From: Proteus alimentorum
GTDB lineage: Bacteria; Pseudomonadota; Gammaproteobacteria; Enterobacterales; Enterobacteriaceae
Assembly: GCF_002607735.1 (NCBI RefSeq)
Contig: NZ_NBVR01000018.1
Location: forward strand, 62,001-126,000
Length of the DNA stretch: 64,000 nt
Direction of reading: 5' to 3'
In this document: piece after piece, positions 39,105-50,583 of the stretch
Layout: every line of letters starts with the position of its first letter
Position numbering within the stretch: position 1 is the stretch's first letter
The notes under the pieces: generated by a model
Seen by the model: only the letters and a program-made list of their open reading frames with translations
What the model was told of the DNA's origin: nothing
Database searches by the model: none
Program-made: the position numbers and the translations under genes

Positions 39105-39201
39105 TTTCGTTACTGATATTGATTAGGCATTGGCTTAAACCGAGTCATAAACAACGCAGTAACTTCGCCGATTGTATCCCCATTTTACAATGGGAAATGA
39201 A

Positions 39202-39489
39202 TTAATGTTGTCTCAGTTTATCTTTGTGTTTGGTTAATTGACGAGCCAGTTTATCCATTAATCCATCAATTGCTGCGTACATATCTTCTGCTTCTGCAGA
39301 GGCATGCAATTCACCGCCATTAACTTGAATGGTCGCTTCCGCGATTTTATTAACTTTCTCGACTTTCAGGATAACCTGAACGTTATTAATTTTGTCAAAG
39401 AACTGAGGTAATTTCGCGCTTTTTGCTTTGACGGTATCACGCAGAGCATCGGTTAATTCAATATTATGACCAGTGATTTGAAGTTCCAT
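39202..39489 (-). CDS. hpf: Ribosome hibernation promoting factor
   Basis: HPF dimerises 70S ribosomes into inactive 100S particles in stationary phase. The short 95-residue form (MELQITGHNIELTDALRD ... LARQLTKHKDKLRQH) matches E. coli HPF. The ATG at 39489 has AAGGAAG upstream; nine further codons in frame are ignored. It lies 23 bp after rpoN, as in E. coli. Confidence 0.97.
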   Translation of the reverse strand: MELQITGHNIELTDALRDTVKAKSAKLPQFFDKINNVQVILKVEKVNKIAEATIQVNGGELHASAEAEDMYAAIDGLMDKLARQLTKHKDKLRQH

Positions 39490-39512
39490 AGTGTCTTCCT
39501 TCTCAATTATGC

Positions 39513-40994
39513 TCAAACCAACTCTTTGCGTTGATTTGAAGGCGGGATGGATAATGACTCTCTATACTTCGCAACAGTGCGTCGAGCAACTTGTATTCCA
39601 AGTTCTGCAAGCATATCAGCCAGTTTACTATCACTAAGTGGTTTCGCTGGATTTTCTGCTGCGATTAGTTTCTTCACTAAAGCCCTGATTGCTGTTGAAG
39701 AGGCTTCGCCTCCGCTATCAGTATTCACATGGCTAGAGAAAAAATACTTCAATTCGAAAATTCCTCTTGGGCAATGCAAAAATTTTTGCGTTGTCACTCG
39801 AGAAATGGTGGATTCGTGCATTTCAACCTGTTCAGCAATATCTGCTAATACAAGAGGTTTCATATGCTCTTCACCCAATTCGAAAAATGCCTGCTGTGTG
39901 TCAACAATGCAATGAGCGACTTTTAATAATGTCTCATTACGGCTTTCTAAACTTTTTATCAGCCATTTGGCTTCTTGTAAATTGTCACGAATAAATTTTC
40001 CATCGCTTTCATTTTGAGCCGATTGACCCAAGGCGGCATAAGTCTCATTTATTCGTAGGCGAGGAATGCTATCTGTATTTAACTCAACTTGCCAGCGTTC
40101 ACCTGATTTTTTTACCAGTATATCTGGAATAACATACTCTGACTCGCCTGTATCAATACTTAATCCAGGCTTAGGATCAAGAGACTGGATCATCTCAATA
40201 ACAGATTTAAGTGTCTCTTCTCGTAACTTCGTTTGACGCATCAATTGACGAAAATCACGGTTACCTAGCAACTCTAAATATTGGCTAATGACTAACTGCG
40301 TTTCTTTAAGATAGGGTGTTTCTATTGAAAAAGCAGATAGCTGAATCAAAAGACACTCTTTCAAATCACGAGCAGCAACACCAATAGGATCAAAGCGTTG
40401 AATACGTTTTAATACGGCTTCGACTTCATCAAGCTCTAATTCATCATCGCCCATTCCAGCAAGGATGTCATCTGTTGTGACAGTTAAATATCCTGTTTCA
40501 TCAATAGCATCGATAATACTTATCGCAATTGCTCTGTCTGTTTCTGAAAATGGCGTGAGATCAGCCTGCCATGTTAGATAATCTTGCAATGAGGCTGTTG
40601 TTTCACCTTGATACAGTGGAAGTTCATCATCAGTATAGTCATTACTGGTGCCAGAAGGTGTGCCTGCGGTGTAGAGTTCTTCCCATTGAGTATCTAACGG
40701 GAGATCATCCGGCATCTCTTTTTGTTCTAAAGCATCTAACGTGTCGAACTCTTCAACTTCGTTTTCAGTTGTTGTTTCTGTTGTAGAGTCTGACTGATCT
40801 TCTGTATGAGAAGTATCATCTGAAACGGGATCTTGTTGATCGTCGTCTTGTTCTAGAAGTGGATTAGACTCAAGCGCTTGCTGAATTTCTTGTTGTAATT
40901 CAAGCGTCGAAAGTTGCAACAAACGAATAGCCTGTTGTAGCTGTGGCGTCATTGCCAGTTGCTGACTAAGACGAAGTTGCAGACTTTGTTTCAT
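39513..40994 (-). CDS. rpoN: RNA polymerase sigma-54 factor RpoN
   Basis: Sigma-54 directs polymerase to -24/-12 promoters that need enhancer-binding activators. The 493 residues (E. coli 477) have region I rich in Gln and Leu ([23 protein letters not shown]), a long acidic region II (about residues 50-110, with many Asp, Glu and Thr), the core-binding domain, the HTH and the C-terminal RpoN box [10 protein letters not shown]. The extra length is in the acidic region. It is followed by hpf. Confidence 0.98.
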   Translation of the reverse strand: MKQSLQLRLSQQLAMTPQLQQAIRLLQLSTLELQQEIQQALESNPLLEQDDDQQDPVSDDTSHTEDQSDSTTETTTENEVEEFDTLDALEQKEMPDDLPLDTQWEELYTAGTPSGTSNDYTDDELPLYQGETTASLQDYLTWQADLTPFSETDRAIAISIIDAIDETGYLTVTTDDILAGMGDDELELDEVEAVLKRIQRFDPIGVAARDLKECLLIQLSAFSIETPYLKETQLVISQYLELLGNRDFRQLMRQTKLREETLKSVIEMIQSLDPKPGLSIDTGESEYVIPDILVKKSGERWQVELNTDSIPRLRINETYAALGQSAQNESDGKFIRDNLQEAKWLIKSLESRNETLLKVAHCIVDTQQAFFELGEEHMKPLVLADIAEQVEMHESTISRVTTQKFLHCPRGIFELKYFFSSHVNTDSGGEASSTAIRALVKKLIAAENPAKPLSDSKLADMLAELGIQVARRTVAKYRESLSIPPSNQRKELV

Positions 40995-41053
40995 AATAAT
41001 GCGATGAGTCCTTTGCTGTTGTCATCCATGACAGAGTAAAAGTGAATCAAAGA

Positions 41054-41779
41054 TTACAGGCGGAAGCCTTCACCTAAGTAAACACGTTTAACTTGCTCAT
41101 TTTCAAGAATTTCTTCTGGTGAACCATGAGCGATAAGGTGACCTTGGCTGACGATATAAGCACGTTCGCACACATCTAATGTTTCACGAACGTTATGGTC
41201 AGTAATCAGTACACCTAATCCATAATCACGTAGATGCTGGATAATTTTTTTAATATCTAATACCGAAATAGGGTCAACACCCGCAAAAGGTTCATCTAAT
41301 AAAATGAATTTAGGGTTTGCTGCCAATGCTCGTGCGATTTCAACACGGCGGCGTTCACCCCCTGATAATGATTGTCCTAAGCTGTTACGTAAGTGGCTGA
41401 CATTAAACTCTTCTAACAGTTCTTCTGCGCGATCTTTTCGCTCTTCAGGCGTTAAATCATGGCGGATTTCTAAGATCCCCATAATGTTGTCATAAACGCT
41501 TAAGCGTCTAAAAATAGAGGCCTCTTGCGGAAGATAGCCAATGCCTTTACGTGCTCGTTCATGTAACGGTAACAGCGTAATGTCTTCATCATCAATTGTA
41601 ATACTACCTGCATCACGAGCGACAATGCCAACAACCATATAGAAAGTGGTTGTTTTACCTGCACCATTTGGCCCAAGTAAGCCGACAATCTCACCTGAAT
41701 TAACGTTCAGGCTTACATCACCGACAACGGTGCGCCCTTTGTATGCTTTTGCTAAATTTTCAGCTTTTAACAGCGCCAT
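41054..41779 (-). CDS. lptB: LPS export ABC transporter ATPase LptB
   Basis: LptB powers LptFG, which pulls LPS from the inner membrane and pushes it along the LptCAD bridge. The 241 residues have Walker A GPNGAGKT (36-43), [14 protein letters not shown], signature LSGGERRR, Walker [14 protein letters not shown] and the switch ITDHNVRET. It is 6 bp after lptA, within the conserved yrbG-kdsD-kdsC-lptC-lptA-lptB-rpoN order. Confidence 0.98.
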   Translation of the reverse strand: MALLKAENLAKAYKGRTVVGDVSLNVNSGEIVGLLGPNGAGKTTTFYMVVGIVARDAGSITIDDEDITLLPLHERARKGIGYLPQEASIFRRLSVYDNIMGILEIRHDLTPEERKDRAEELLEEFNVSHLRNSLGQSLSGGERRRVEIARALAANPKFILLDEPFAGVDPISVLDIKKIIQHLRDYGLGVLITDHNVRETLDVCERAYIVSQGHLIAHGSPEEILENEQVKRVYLGEGFRL

Positions 41780-41785
41780 AAAGTG

Positions 41786-42319
41786 TTACTTACCTTTGTT
41801 GTTAACACCAGAACCTTTCTCTTGCAACTGGGAAGGCAGTAAAACAGTCGTCACTTGCTTACCTTTACCGCTAAAAGCTTCCATTTGCTGAGTTGGGACG
41901 AGATAAGTGATCTTATCACCAGTGATATTACTGTCTAATTGTTCAAGATAGGCTTTACCCGTTAAAGTCATTAACTCTTTATCCATTTCATAGGTCATTT
42001 TTTCGCCACGACCTTTGATAGGTTTGCCATCATCTTGTAACTGATAAAAAGTGACTGGATTACCAAATGCTTCTATTACAATCCTTTTGGAGTCACCACC
42101 TGGGCGTGTGACAACAACTTTATCAGCACGAATATCGATAGAACCTTGTTTGATCACAACATTTTGCGTAAAGGTTGTGACGTTTTTTTCTAGATCAAGC
42201 GACTGTTTCTCTGAGTTCACAACAATAGGTTGTTGCGTGTCATCTTTAAGCGCCATCGCAGGCACACTTATCGCTAAAAGTGTACCAATAATCAGTGTAT
42301 TACGGATTTTTTGATTCAT
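41786..42319 (-). CDS. lptA: LPS transport periplasmic protein LptA
   Basis: LptA forms the periplasmic filament that carries LPS from LptC to LptD. From the ATG at 42319 it has 177 residues with a signal peptide ending at SVPAMA-LKDD, then the beta-jellyroll with DKVVVTRPGGD and LTGKAYLEQLDSNITGDKITYLV. An upstream ATG at 42331 is also possible. Either start lies inside the end of lptC, so the frames overlap by about 20-30 bases. Confidence 0.95.
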   Translation of the reverse strand: MNQKIRNTLIIGTLLAISVPAMALKDDTQQPIVVNSEKQSLDLEKNVTTFTQNVVIKQGSIDIRADKVVVTRPGGDSKRIVIEAFGNPVTFYQLQDDGKPIKGRGEKMTYEMDKELMTLTGKAYLEQLDSNITGDKITYLVPTQQMEAFSGKGKQVTTVLLPSQLQEKGSGVNNKGK

Positions 42320-42878
42320 TAGGGATCTCATAATAGGTGTTTACCTTTTCAATCAGCTCTGCACGTTTCTCGCGCAGATTGCCTCGCATTTTTAAGCCGA
42401 CTGATTTCAGTCCGACGCCGATAATAGTCACTTCATCATCAGAGGAAACATCCTGTGTATCCAAATTTGCGATAGCGTTGTCTGTGCTTATTCTCTGTAG
42501 TTGAGAGTCATCCGTTAAGCTATCAATTTGAACATCGCCATAAAGATAGAGCATTTTACTGTTTGTTAGCTTGGCTTTATTTGCGCGTACTGTCCATGTT
42601 GCATCCCCTGTCGGTGAATAGGTGGTTAAGACAGGGTTAGTAAACCATGTAAACTTTTGCTGAGCATAATTTTTGACATCATCAGCAACAAGTTTATATC
42701 CGAGTATACCCGTTGGCTCGTAAACAAAAGATATCGATGATTTGGATTGATAGGTCGGCTGACCATCATCAACAATCTCACCATCACCGAACTCAGTGTT
42801 ATTAGTGTAGTTCCAGCCAATCAGCCCAAGGGCGATAATGGCAAGAATTAAGGTAAACCAGGATTTTAATTTATTCAT
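42300..42878 (-). CDS. lptC: LPS export protein LptC
   Basis: LptC is a bitopic inner-membrane protein that receives LPS from LptB2FG and hands it to LptA. The 192 residues have one N-terminal membrane segment (WFTLILAIIALGLIGWNY) and a periplasmic jellyroll with WTVRANKAKLTNSKMLYLYGDV. It is 16 bp downstream of kdsC and overlaps lptA. Confidence 0.96.
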   Translation of the reverse strand: MNKLKSWFTLILAIIALGLIGWNYTNNTEFGDGEIVDDGQPTYQSKSSISFVYEPTGILGYKLVADDVKNYAQQKFTWFTNPVLTTYSPTGDATWTVRANKAKLTNSKMLYLYGDVQIDSLTDDSQLQRISTDNAIANLDTQDVSSDDEVTIIGVGLKSVGLKMRGNLREKRAELIEKVNTYYEIPNESKNP

Positions 42879-42894
42879 TCTGTATCGTTATACG

Positions 42895-43452
42895 TTAAAT
42901 CGAAAGACCTTTAGCTTCTTCAAGCCGACCTTGCGCTAAAAGGATTAAATCACATAATTCTCGTACTGCACCACGCCCACCCGCAATGCGAGTTACATAA
43001 TTAGCACGAGGTGTAAGTAATGGATGAGCATCAGCCACGGCGACAGAAAGTCCCACTTTTTCCATTACAGGTAAATCAATCAGGTCGTCACCAATATAGG
43101 CTGTTTGTTCAGGTTTAAGGTTTAGTGTATCTAACAGTTGTTGATACGCCAAAAGCTTATTATGCTGACCTTGGTAAAGATATGTAATGCTAAGGGTTTT
43201 AGCGCGATCTTCTAACAGTTTAGACTGACGACCTGTAATGATAGCAACCTCGATGCCAGATGTAAGCAAGCAACGGATGCCATACCCATCGCGGACATTA
43301 AAGGCTTTTAATTCTTCGCCATTATTGCCCATGTAAATGAGTCCGTCTGACATCACACCATCAACATCACAAATCAGCAATTGGATTTTTTCTGCTTTTT
43401 TGATGATTTGCTCACTTACTGCACCATAACAAGTTTCTATCATTGTATTCAT
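42895..43452 (-). CDS. kdsC: 3-Deoxy-D-manno-octulosonate-8-phosphate phosphatase KdsC
   Basis: KdsC removes phosphate from KDO-8-phosphate to give KDO for the LPS core. The 185-residue HAD-family protein has the nucleophile motif LLICDVDG (Asp29, Asp31), IITGRQSK, and GDDLIDLPVMEKVG with the metal-binding aspartates. The C-terminal tail EEAKGLSI is conserved. It follows kdsD after 27 bp. Confidence 0.97.
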   Translation of the reverse strand: MNTMIETCYGAVSEQIIKKAEKIQLLICDVDGVMSDGLIYMGNNGEELKAFNVRDGYGIRCLLTSGIEVAIITGRQSKLLEDRAKTLSITYLYQGQHNKLLAYQQLLDTLNLKPEQTAYIGDDLIDLPVMEKVGLSVAVADAHPLLTPRANYVTRIAGGRGAVRELCDLILLAQGRLEEAKGLSI

Positions 43453-43479
43453 TTTTATCCTTCGAACGTTATGACTATC

Positions 43480-44454
43480 TTATACAACACCAGCCTGTAA
43501 TAAATCATGCATATGTAAAACACCTAACAGGATATCACTATCTTGTTCTGTTACTAATAGCGAGGTGATATGTTTTGCTTGCATTAAATTCAGGGCTTCA
43601 ACTGCCAAACAATCTGGGCGAATACGAATACCGCCTCTTGTCATGACATCTGAGATTTTGGCATTGTTCAGATCTATCCCTAAATCAAATATTCTTCGTA
43701 AGTCACCGTCTGTAAAGATACCGTTGATCAGCATACTATCATCGCAAATGACGGTCATACCTAATTTTTTACGGGTTATCTCAACAAGTGCTTCACGTAG
43801 AGTGGCATCTTTAGTGACACGTGGAATGTCTTCATCTTTGTTCATTAAATCACTGACATGAAGGAGTAATTTACGGCCTAATGCCCCTCCCGGATGAGAT
43901 AGCGCGAAATCTTCAGCAGTAAATCCACGGGCACGCAAAAGTGCGATGGCTAATGCATCTCCCATCACTAAAGTTGCTGTTGTACTGGTTGTTGGTGCAA
44001 GCCCTAAAGGACAGGCTTCTTTAGGCACTTTGATACAAAGATGAATATCAGACGCTTTCCCCATTGTACTTTGAGGAGTGCGTGTCATACAAATCAGTGT
44101 TATCTGTTTACGTTTAAGTACCGGAATAAGTGCGAGGATCTCGCTGGCTTCACCTGAGTTTGAAATCGCCAAAACAATATCTTTTTCTGTCACCATACCT
44201 AAGTCGCCATGGCTGGCTTCACCGGGATGAACAAAGAAAGATGGTGTTCCTGTGCTGGCGAATGTTGCGGCAATTTTATGTCCAATATGGCCAGATTTAC
44301 CCATACCCATGACAATGACTCGACCTTGGCAGTGGAAAATTTTTTCACAGGCAAGAGTGAAGTCATCATTGATGTATTGTTCTAGTTCAGCTAACCCATC
44401 ACGCTCAATATGAAGGACTTTTTTACCCGCTTGCTGAAAATCAAACTCGGTCAT
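43480..44454 (-). CDS. kdsD: Arabinose-5-phosphate isomerase KdsD
   Basis: KdsD converts ribulose-5-phosphate to arabinose-5-phosphate, the first step of KDO synthesis. The 324 residues have an N-terminal SIS domain (VIVMGMGKSGHIGHKIAATFASTGTPSFF, with the catalytic-site HPGEASHGDLG) and two CBS domains (from about residue 205). It lies between yrbG and kdsC. Confidence 0.97.
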   Translation of the reverse strand: MTEFDFQQAGKKVLHIERDGLAELEQYINDDFTLACEKIFHCQGRVIVMGMGKSGHIGHKIAATFASTGTPSFFVHPGEASHGDLGMVTEKDIVLAISNSGEASEILALIPVLKRKQITLICMTRTPQSTMGKASDIHLCIKVPKEACPLGLAPTTSTTATLVMGDALAIALLRARGFTAEDFALSHPGGALGRKLLLHVSDLMNKDEDIPRVTKDATLREALVEITRKKLGMTVICDDSMLINGIFTDGDLRRIFDLGIDLNNAKISDVMTRGGIRIRPDCLAVEALNLMQAKHITSLLVTEQDSDILLGVLHMHDLLQAGVV

Positions 44455-44472
44455 TTTTTTGTACCATTTATT

Positions 44473-45453
44473 TTAGGTTAAGAGAGAATGTGCGACGCAC
44501 AACACCGTAATATAAACAATAAAGCAAACTAATAAGAATATCCCTTTTCCTCGATTAAGGCGCTGTTTTCGCCCTAATGAAAAAATGGAAAACAGTAAAC
44601 TAGCCACACCAAGTACAGCAAAACTAAAATAAAATGTATCGAGGTTAAATGCACTTGGTGAGAGTAATGCAGGCATTCCTAGCACAAAAGTGAGATTAAA
44701 AATATTAGCACCGATAATATTTCCTAAGGCTAATTCATTTTCACGTCTTAATGCTGCCACAATGGTTGTCGCTAATTCTGGTAGACTTGTGCCAATAGAT
44801 AGCAAAGTTAAACCAACAAAAAAACCACTGAGATGATACCGCTGCATTAAAATAAAGACATTATCTAATATCATTTGAGTCGCAACGGGAATAATAATTA
44901 AAGCAACCACAATCCAAAAGAGCGCAACGGAATTACGAGGATTTGTCTGTAATTCAAAACGCGTTAAGGTTTCTAAAGGTAACACATGACGCTCTTGTGA
45001 TAGTGTTTTATGCATCGTTTTTATCATTAGAAAAATGGAAGCAAAACCAATAAAAAAGAGCAGGGTGCCTTCTCTAAGCCCTAAATTTCCATTAGAAACA
45101 ATAATGCCGACTAATATGATGACTATAATCATCAAAGGAAGCTCTTTTTTTAGCACTGCGGACTGAATGTTCATGGGGTAAATCATCGCGCCAATACCCG
45201 CGATGAGGAGAAGGTTGGTGAGTGTAGAGCCAATAGCTGTTCCGATAGCGATATCAGGTAAATTATGAACAGCGGCATCAGTTGAAACAAAAAGCTCAGG
45301 CAGTGAAGTACCAGTACCTACGATTAAGATCCCGATAACGGCTGGCGGGATTTTTAACGATTGCGCAAAAACGCTCGCACCATAGACTAATCGGTCTGAT
45401 GCATAAACGAGTAACATCAATCCAAAAATTAAAAGAGACAAAGTAATCAACAT
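44473..45453 (-). CDS. yrbG: Calcium/sodium antiporter family protein YrbG
   Basis: YrbG is an inner-membrane member of the calcium:cation antiporter superfamily. From the ATG at 45453 it has 326 residues, about ten membrane segments and the two inverted signature repeats: GTGTSLPELFVS with GSTLTNLLLIAG in the first half, and SIGTSLPELATT with GNIIGANIFNLTFVLG in the second. The open frame extends 25 codons upstream without family support. Transport specificity is not proven for YrbG. Confidence 0.93.
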   Translation of the reverse strand: MLITLSLLIFGLMLLVYASDRLVYGASVFAQSLKIPPAVIGILIVGTGTSLPELFVSTDAAVHNLPDIAIGTAIGSTLTNLLLIAGIGAMIYPMNIQSAVLKKELPLMIIVIILVGIIVSNGNLGLREGTLLFFIGFASIFLMIKTMHKTLSQERHVLPLETLTRFELQTNPRNSVALFWIVVALIIIPVATQMILDNVFILMQRYHLSGFFVGLTLLSIGTSLPELATTIVAALRRENELALGNIIGANIFNLTFVLGMPALLSPSAFNLDTFYFSFAVLGVASLLFSIFSLGRKQRLNRGKGIFLLVCFIVYITVLCVAHSLLT

Positions 45454-45692
45454 GCCATCAGTTTTCCAACAATGAGCGAATAAAGAAAAAACCAATAAGA
45501 CAGGGCTGATAAAAAAACATATTGTCAAAAGGTTTTGCTAATTAACCATATTTTGACTAGCCAAGCACGAAAAGTAAAATTAACCGTGCACTATTTTGCT
45601 AAATAGTGGTGATTTCTTTGTAACATAGCGAATGACCTGCCAAAATAGCGTAAAAATTCGTTGATGCAGACAGGCTTGAGGATGTTTTATTC

Positions 45693-46505
45693 ATGAACGC
45701 ACAATCTGACAATCTAATTGAAGTGCGCAATATGAACTTCACTCGCGGTAGCAGAAAGATCTTCTCTGAGATCAATCTTGTTGTACCGAGAGGAAAAGTG
45801 ACTGCGATTATGGGCCCTTCAGGGATTGGTAAAACAACCTTGTTACGCCTAATGGGAGGACAAATCCTTCCTGATAGTGGTGAAATTTGGTTCGATGGTG
45901 ACAATATTCCTGCGCTATCACGTTCTGCGTTGTATCAGGCAAGAAAGAAAATGAGTATGCTTTTTCAATCAGGTGCACTGTTCACAGACATGAATGTGTT
46001 TGAAAATGTGGCATTTCCACTAAGAGAACATACAAATTTACCTGAAGCATTGATCCGTACAACGGTGATGATGAAACTTGAAGCCGTGGGTTTACGTGGT
46101 GCAGCAAGTTTAATGCCTTCTGAATTATCAGGAGGTATGGCAAGAAGGGCCGCATTAGCAAGAGCTATTGCGCTTGATCCTGAACTGATTATGTTTGATG
46201 AGCCTTTTGTTGGACAAGATCCTATTACAATGGGGGTGCTTGTTAAGTTAATTGATGAGTTAAATCATGCGCTCGGTGTGACTTGTGTTGTGGTTTCCCA
46301 TGATGTACCTGAAGTGTTAAGTATCGCAGATTATGCCTATATTGTTGCGGAGCAGAAAGTCATTGCTCAAGGCAGTGCACAAGAATTACAGGATAATCCA
46401 AATAGGCAAGTAAGACAGTTTTTAGATGGTATTGCTGATGGCCCTGTACCTTTCCGTTTTCCTGCGGGAGATTATCAGGACGACCTATTAGGACGAGGAA
46501 ATTAG
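45693..46505 (+). CDS. mlaF: Phospholipid ABC transporter ATPase MlaF
   Basis: MlaF drives the MlaFEDB complex, which keeps the outer membrane asymmetric by moving mislocalised phospholipid inward. The 270 residues have Walker A GPSGIGKT, signature ELSGGMARR, Walker B LIMFDEPFVGQDP and the switch VVSHDVPE. It starts the rightward mlaFEDCB operon, divergent from yrbG with 239 bp between starts. Confidence 0.98.
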   Translation: MNAQSDNLIEVRNMNFTRGSRKIFSEINLVVPRGKVTAIMGPSGIGKTTLLRLMGGQILPDSGEIWFDGDNIPALSRSALYQARKKMSMLFQSGALFTDMNVFENVAFPLREHTNLPEALIRTTVMMKLEAVGLRGAASLMPSELSGGMARRAALARAIALDPELIMFDEPFVGQDPITMGVLVKLIDELNHALGVTCVVVSHDVPEVLSIADYAYIVAEQKVIAQGSAQELQDNPNRQVRQFLDGIADGPVPFRFPAGDYQDDLLGRGN

Positions 46506-46508
46506 TAC

Positions 46509-47288
46509 GTGGTAAATTTATTATCTCGCATTGGCGCTAGAGCATTGGCGATTTTTGCAACCTTCGGTAGAGCCGGCATTATGCTCTTTCGGGCGTTAGT
46601 GGGTAAGCCTGAATTTCGTAAACAGTGGCCTCTTTTACTGAAGCAATTGTATAACGTTGGTGTTCAATCTTTATTAATTATCATGGTGTCTGGTCTATTT
46701 ATTGGCATGGTGTTGGGATTACAAGGCTATCTTGTTTTAACAACCTTTAGTGCTGAAGCTAGTCTTGGCATGATGGTCGCACTCTCATTGTTAAGAGAAT
46801 TAGGCCCAGTCGTCACCGCATTATTATTTGCAGGTCGCGCGGGCTCAGCCTTAACTGCTGAAATCGGCTTAATGAAAGCCACAGAACAAATTTCTAGTTT
46901 AGAAATGATGGCCGTCGATCCTTTAAGACGTGTTGTTGCGCCCCGTTTTTGGGCGGGTCTTATTAGTATGCCATTGCTTTCACTTATTTTTGTCGCTATC
47001 GGTATTTGGGGTGGTGCAATTGTGGGTGTGGATTGGAAAGGGATCGATGAAGGCTTTTTCTGGGCATCTATGCAGGGTGCCGTTGAATGGCGACTCGATT
47101 TAGTGAACTGCTTTATTAAAAGTGTCGTTTTTGCCATTACCGTCACTTGGATAGCGCTCTTTAACGGGTATGACGCAATCCCAACATCAGAAGGGATTAG
47201 CAGAGCAACAACACGTACTGTTGTTCATTCATCGTTAGCCGTATTGGGTTTAGATTTTGTGCTAACAGCACTGATGTTTGGGAACTAA
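46509..47288 (+). CDS. mlaE: Phospholipid ABC transporter permease MlaE
   Basis: MlaE is the membrane permease of the complex. The 259 residues (GTG start at 46509) have an N-terminal interfacial helix, five membrane segments and the family core [43 protein letters not shown] and [10 protein letters not shown]. It begins 3 bp after the mlaF stop. Confidence 0.97.
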   Translation: MVNLLSRIGARALAIFATFGRAGIMLFRALVGKPEFRKQWPLLLKQLYNVGVQSLLIIMVSGLFIGMVLGLQGYLVLTTFSAEASLGMMVALSLLRELGPVVTALLFAGRAGSALTAEIGLMKATEQISSLEMMAVDPLRRVVAPRFWAGLISMPLLSLIFVAIGIWGGAIVGVDWKGIDEGFFWASMQGAVEWRLDLVNCFIKSVVFAITVTWIALFNGYDAIPTSEGISRATTRTVVHSSLAVLGLDFVLTALMFGN

Positions 47289-47291
47289 GTC

Positions 47292-47828
47292 ATGCAAAGT
47301 AAAAAAATTGAAGTTTGGGTTGGTCTATTTGTTCTGATTGCGTTAGCTGCCGTGATTTTCTTATGCCTTAAAGTCGCTGATATTAAAGAAATGGGTAATC
47401 AACCGACTTATCGCGTTTATGCCAGCTTCGGTAATATTGGTGGGTTAAAAGAGCGCTCTCCAGTTAAGATTGGTGGTGTGGTGATTGGGCGTGTTTCTTC
47501 TATTACCTTAAAAGAAGAAGATGAAGGGAACTATCGTCCTGAAGTTGCGCTCGATATTCTGAGTATTTACGATCACATTCCAGAAAGTAGCTCATTGTCT
47601 ATTCGTACATCGGGTTTATTAGGTGAGCAGTTCCTTGCATTGAATTTAGGTTTTTATGATGAAGCCTTAGATTCTACTCTGTTAAAAGACGGAGGACGCA
47701 TCACAAACACCAATTCAGCAATGGTGCTAGAAGACCTTATTGGTCAATTCCTTTATAAAACGGGTGATGGTGATGATTCAGCTAAATCTGAATCTAAACC
47801 GACAGAAGAACACTCTGCATTACCCTAA
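47292..47828 (+). CDS. mlaD: Phospholipid transport MCE protein MlaD
   Basis: MlaD forms a hexameric ring in the periplasm with a hydrophobic central pore. The 178 residues have one N-terminal membrane segment (WVGLFVLIALAAVIFLCLKVADI), an MCE domain (about 38-118: ASFGNIGGLKERSPVKIGGVVIGRV) and a C-terminal helix with GQFLYKTGDGDD. It begins 3 bp after mlaE. A 96-bp gap with a strong hairpin separates it from mlaC. Confidence 0.97.
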   Translation: MQSKKIEVWVGLFVLIALAAVIFLCLKVADIKEMGNQPTYRVYASFGNIGGLKERSPVKIGGVVIGRVSSITLKEEDEGNYRPEVALDILSIYDHIPESSSLSIRTSGLLGEQFLALNLGFYDEALDSTLLKDGGRITNTNSAMVLEDLIGQFLYKTGDGDDSAKSESKPTEEHSALP

Positions 47829-47840
47829 TCATTAATTCCT

Positions 47841-47892
47841 ATACGATGCACTTATACATTTAGCTAAATTTAGCGTAATAAATGCATCGTAT
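47841..47892 (+). repeat. Large hairpin between mlaD and mlaC
   Basis: ATACGATGCA and TGCATCGTAT are perfect 10-bp arms, extended inward by TTAT/ATAA after one mismatch. The loop contains the self-complementary GCTAAATTTAGC. No U-tract follows, so it is more likely an RNA-processing or stability element than a terminator. Confidence 0.6.
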
Positions 47893-47924
47893 TATTGAAA
47901 CTCTATTTGAGGAGAAGCGAACGT

Positions 47925-48554
47925 ATGTTTAAACGCTTATTGATGGTCGCACTATTAGTGATAACGCCTTTTGCAATGGCGGTAGATAAAACCAATCCTT
48001 ACGCATTGATGGAAGATGCGGCACAAAAGACCTTTAGTCAATTAAAAAATGAACAGCCTGAAATTCGTAAAAACCCTGAAGTTTTACGTCAAATTGTTCA
48101 GCAAGAATTACTGCCTTATGTACATATTAAATATGCGGGTGCATTAGTGTTAGGGCCACATTATCGTAATGCAACCCCTGCGCAACGTGATGCTTATTTC
48201 ACTGCATTTGAAGCGTATCTTGCTCAAGTTTATGGTCAAGCATTAGCGATGTATGAAGGCCAAGAATACCGTATTGAGCCTGCAAAACCTTTCGCAGACA
48301 AATCAACGCTAACGATTCGTGTCACCATTATTGATACAAATGGTCGCCCACCTGTCCGCCTTGATTTTCAATGGCGTAAAAACAGCAAAACAGGCGAATG
48401 GCAAGCTTATGATATGATTGCTGAAGGTGTCAGCATGATCACCACAAAACAGAATGAGTGGTCAGATATTTTAAATTCTAAAGGTGTTGATGGTTTAACA
48501 AAACAGTTAGAAATCAGTGCTAAAACACCAATCACTCTGGATGAGAAAAAATAA
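47925..48554 (+). CDS. mlaC: Periplasmic phospholipid-binding protein MlaC
   Basis: MlaC shuttles phospholipid between MlaA-OmpC in the outer membrane and MlaFEDB in the inner membrane. The 209 residues from [19 protein letters not shown] have a signal peptide cleaved about there. The mature part matches E. coli ([59 protein letters not shown]). GAGGAG lies upstream of this ATG. Confidence 0.97.
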   Translation: MFKRLLMVALLVITPFAMAVDKTNPYALMEDAAQKTFSQLKNEQPEIRKNPEVLRQIVQQELLPYVHIKYAGALVLGPHYRNATPAQRDAYFTAFEAYLAQVYGQALAMYEGQEYRIEPAKPFADKSTLTIRVTIIDTNGRPPVRLDFQWRKNSKTGEWQAYDMIAEGVSMITTKQNEWSDILNSKGVDGLTKQLEISAKTPITLDEKK

Positions 48555-48555
48555 C

Positions 48556-48849
48556 ATGTCAGCTTCGTTAAATTGGGAAAAAAAGGATAGTGCCCTCTAT
48601 TTCCAAGGAACGTTAGATCGTGAAACGTTGTTACCTGCTTGGCAGCAACGTAAAGTATTATTAGCTGATATTGATATCATAGATATTTCTGCCTTAGAAC
48701 ATATTGATTCAACCGGATTGGCACTTTTTGTTCACTTAAAAGCAGAAATGGAAGCGCAAAATCGTCAATTTATTATTCAAGGTGCCAGTGAGCGTTTTCA
48801 GACCTTAATTACACTCTATGATCTTGATGAAATTATGAATATTGCCTAA
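48556..48849 (+). CDS. mlaB: STAS-domain protein MlaB
   Basis: MlaB is the small cytoplasmic STAS subunit that stabilises MlaF. The 97 residues from MSASLNWEKKDSALYFQG have the STAS core DIIDISALEHIDSTGLALFVHL. The start is one base past the mlaC stop. It ends the operon at a strong terminator. Confidence 0.93.
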   Translation: MSASLNWEKKDSALYFQGTLDRETLLPAWQQRKVLLADIDIIDISALEHIDSTGLALFVHLKAEMEAQNRQFIIQGASERFQTLITLYDLDEIMNIA

Positions 48850-48872
48850 TACAGAGTTTGAGCAAAGGTATT

Positions 48873-48916
48873 AAAAAGCCCCCTTCGTGATACTTTTATC
48901 ATTAAGGGGGTTTTTG
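48873..48916 (+). terminator. Terminator of mlaFEDCB
   Basis: AAAAAGCCCCCTT ... AAGGGGGTTTTT with an 18-base loop, 24 bp after the mlaB stop codon. Confidence 0.9.
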
Positions 48917-48989
48917 ATGGTTTAAGAGTAGAGCGGATTCCATTAGGATAGACGACTGATTATTATTTTAACGTTGAGATTGAGCAATT

Positions 48990-49244
48990 ATGGATACAAA
49001 TGAAATCAAACAAGTATTAATGGACAGCCTGTCTTTAGATGAAGTCATCGTCAATGGTGACGGTAGTCATTTTCAAGTTGTCGTTGTTGGCGCAATGTTT
49101 GAGGGAATGAGCAGAGTAAAACAACAACAAACCATTTATGCCCCTTTGATGGAATATATCGCAGATAATCGTATTCACGCTTTGTCTATTAAAGCCTACA
49201 CACCTGAAGAGTGGAAGAGAGATCGTAAACTTAACGGGCTTTGA
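48990..49244 (+). CDS. ibaG: BolA-family protein IbaG
   Basis: IbaG (YrbA) is a BolA-type protein that works with monothiol glutaredoxin in iron-sulphur handling and acid response. The 84 residues have the BolA helix [12 protein letters not shown] with a conserved histidine and [13 protein letters not shown]. The fixed neighbour is murA, 47 bp downstream, as in E. coli. Confidence 0.96.
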   Translation: MDTNEIKQVLMDSLSLDEVIVNGDGSHFQVVVVGAMFEGMSRVKQQQTIYAPLMEYIADNRIHALSIKAYTPEEWKRDRKLNGL

Positions 49245-49252
49245 TTCAGTAG

Positions 49253-50554
<1,302 letters not shown>

Positions 50555-50583
50555 TTTATTTTAGTTATCTTTTTTAGCCATTT

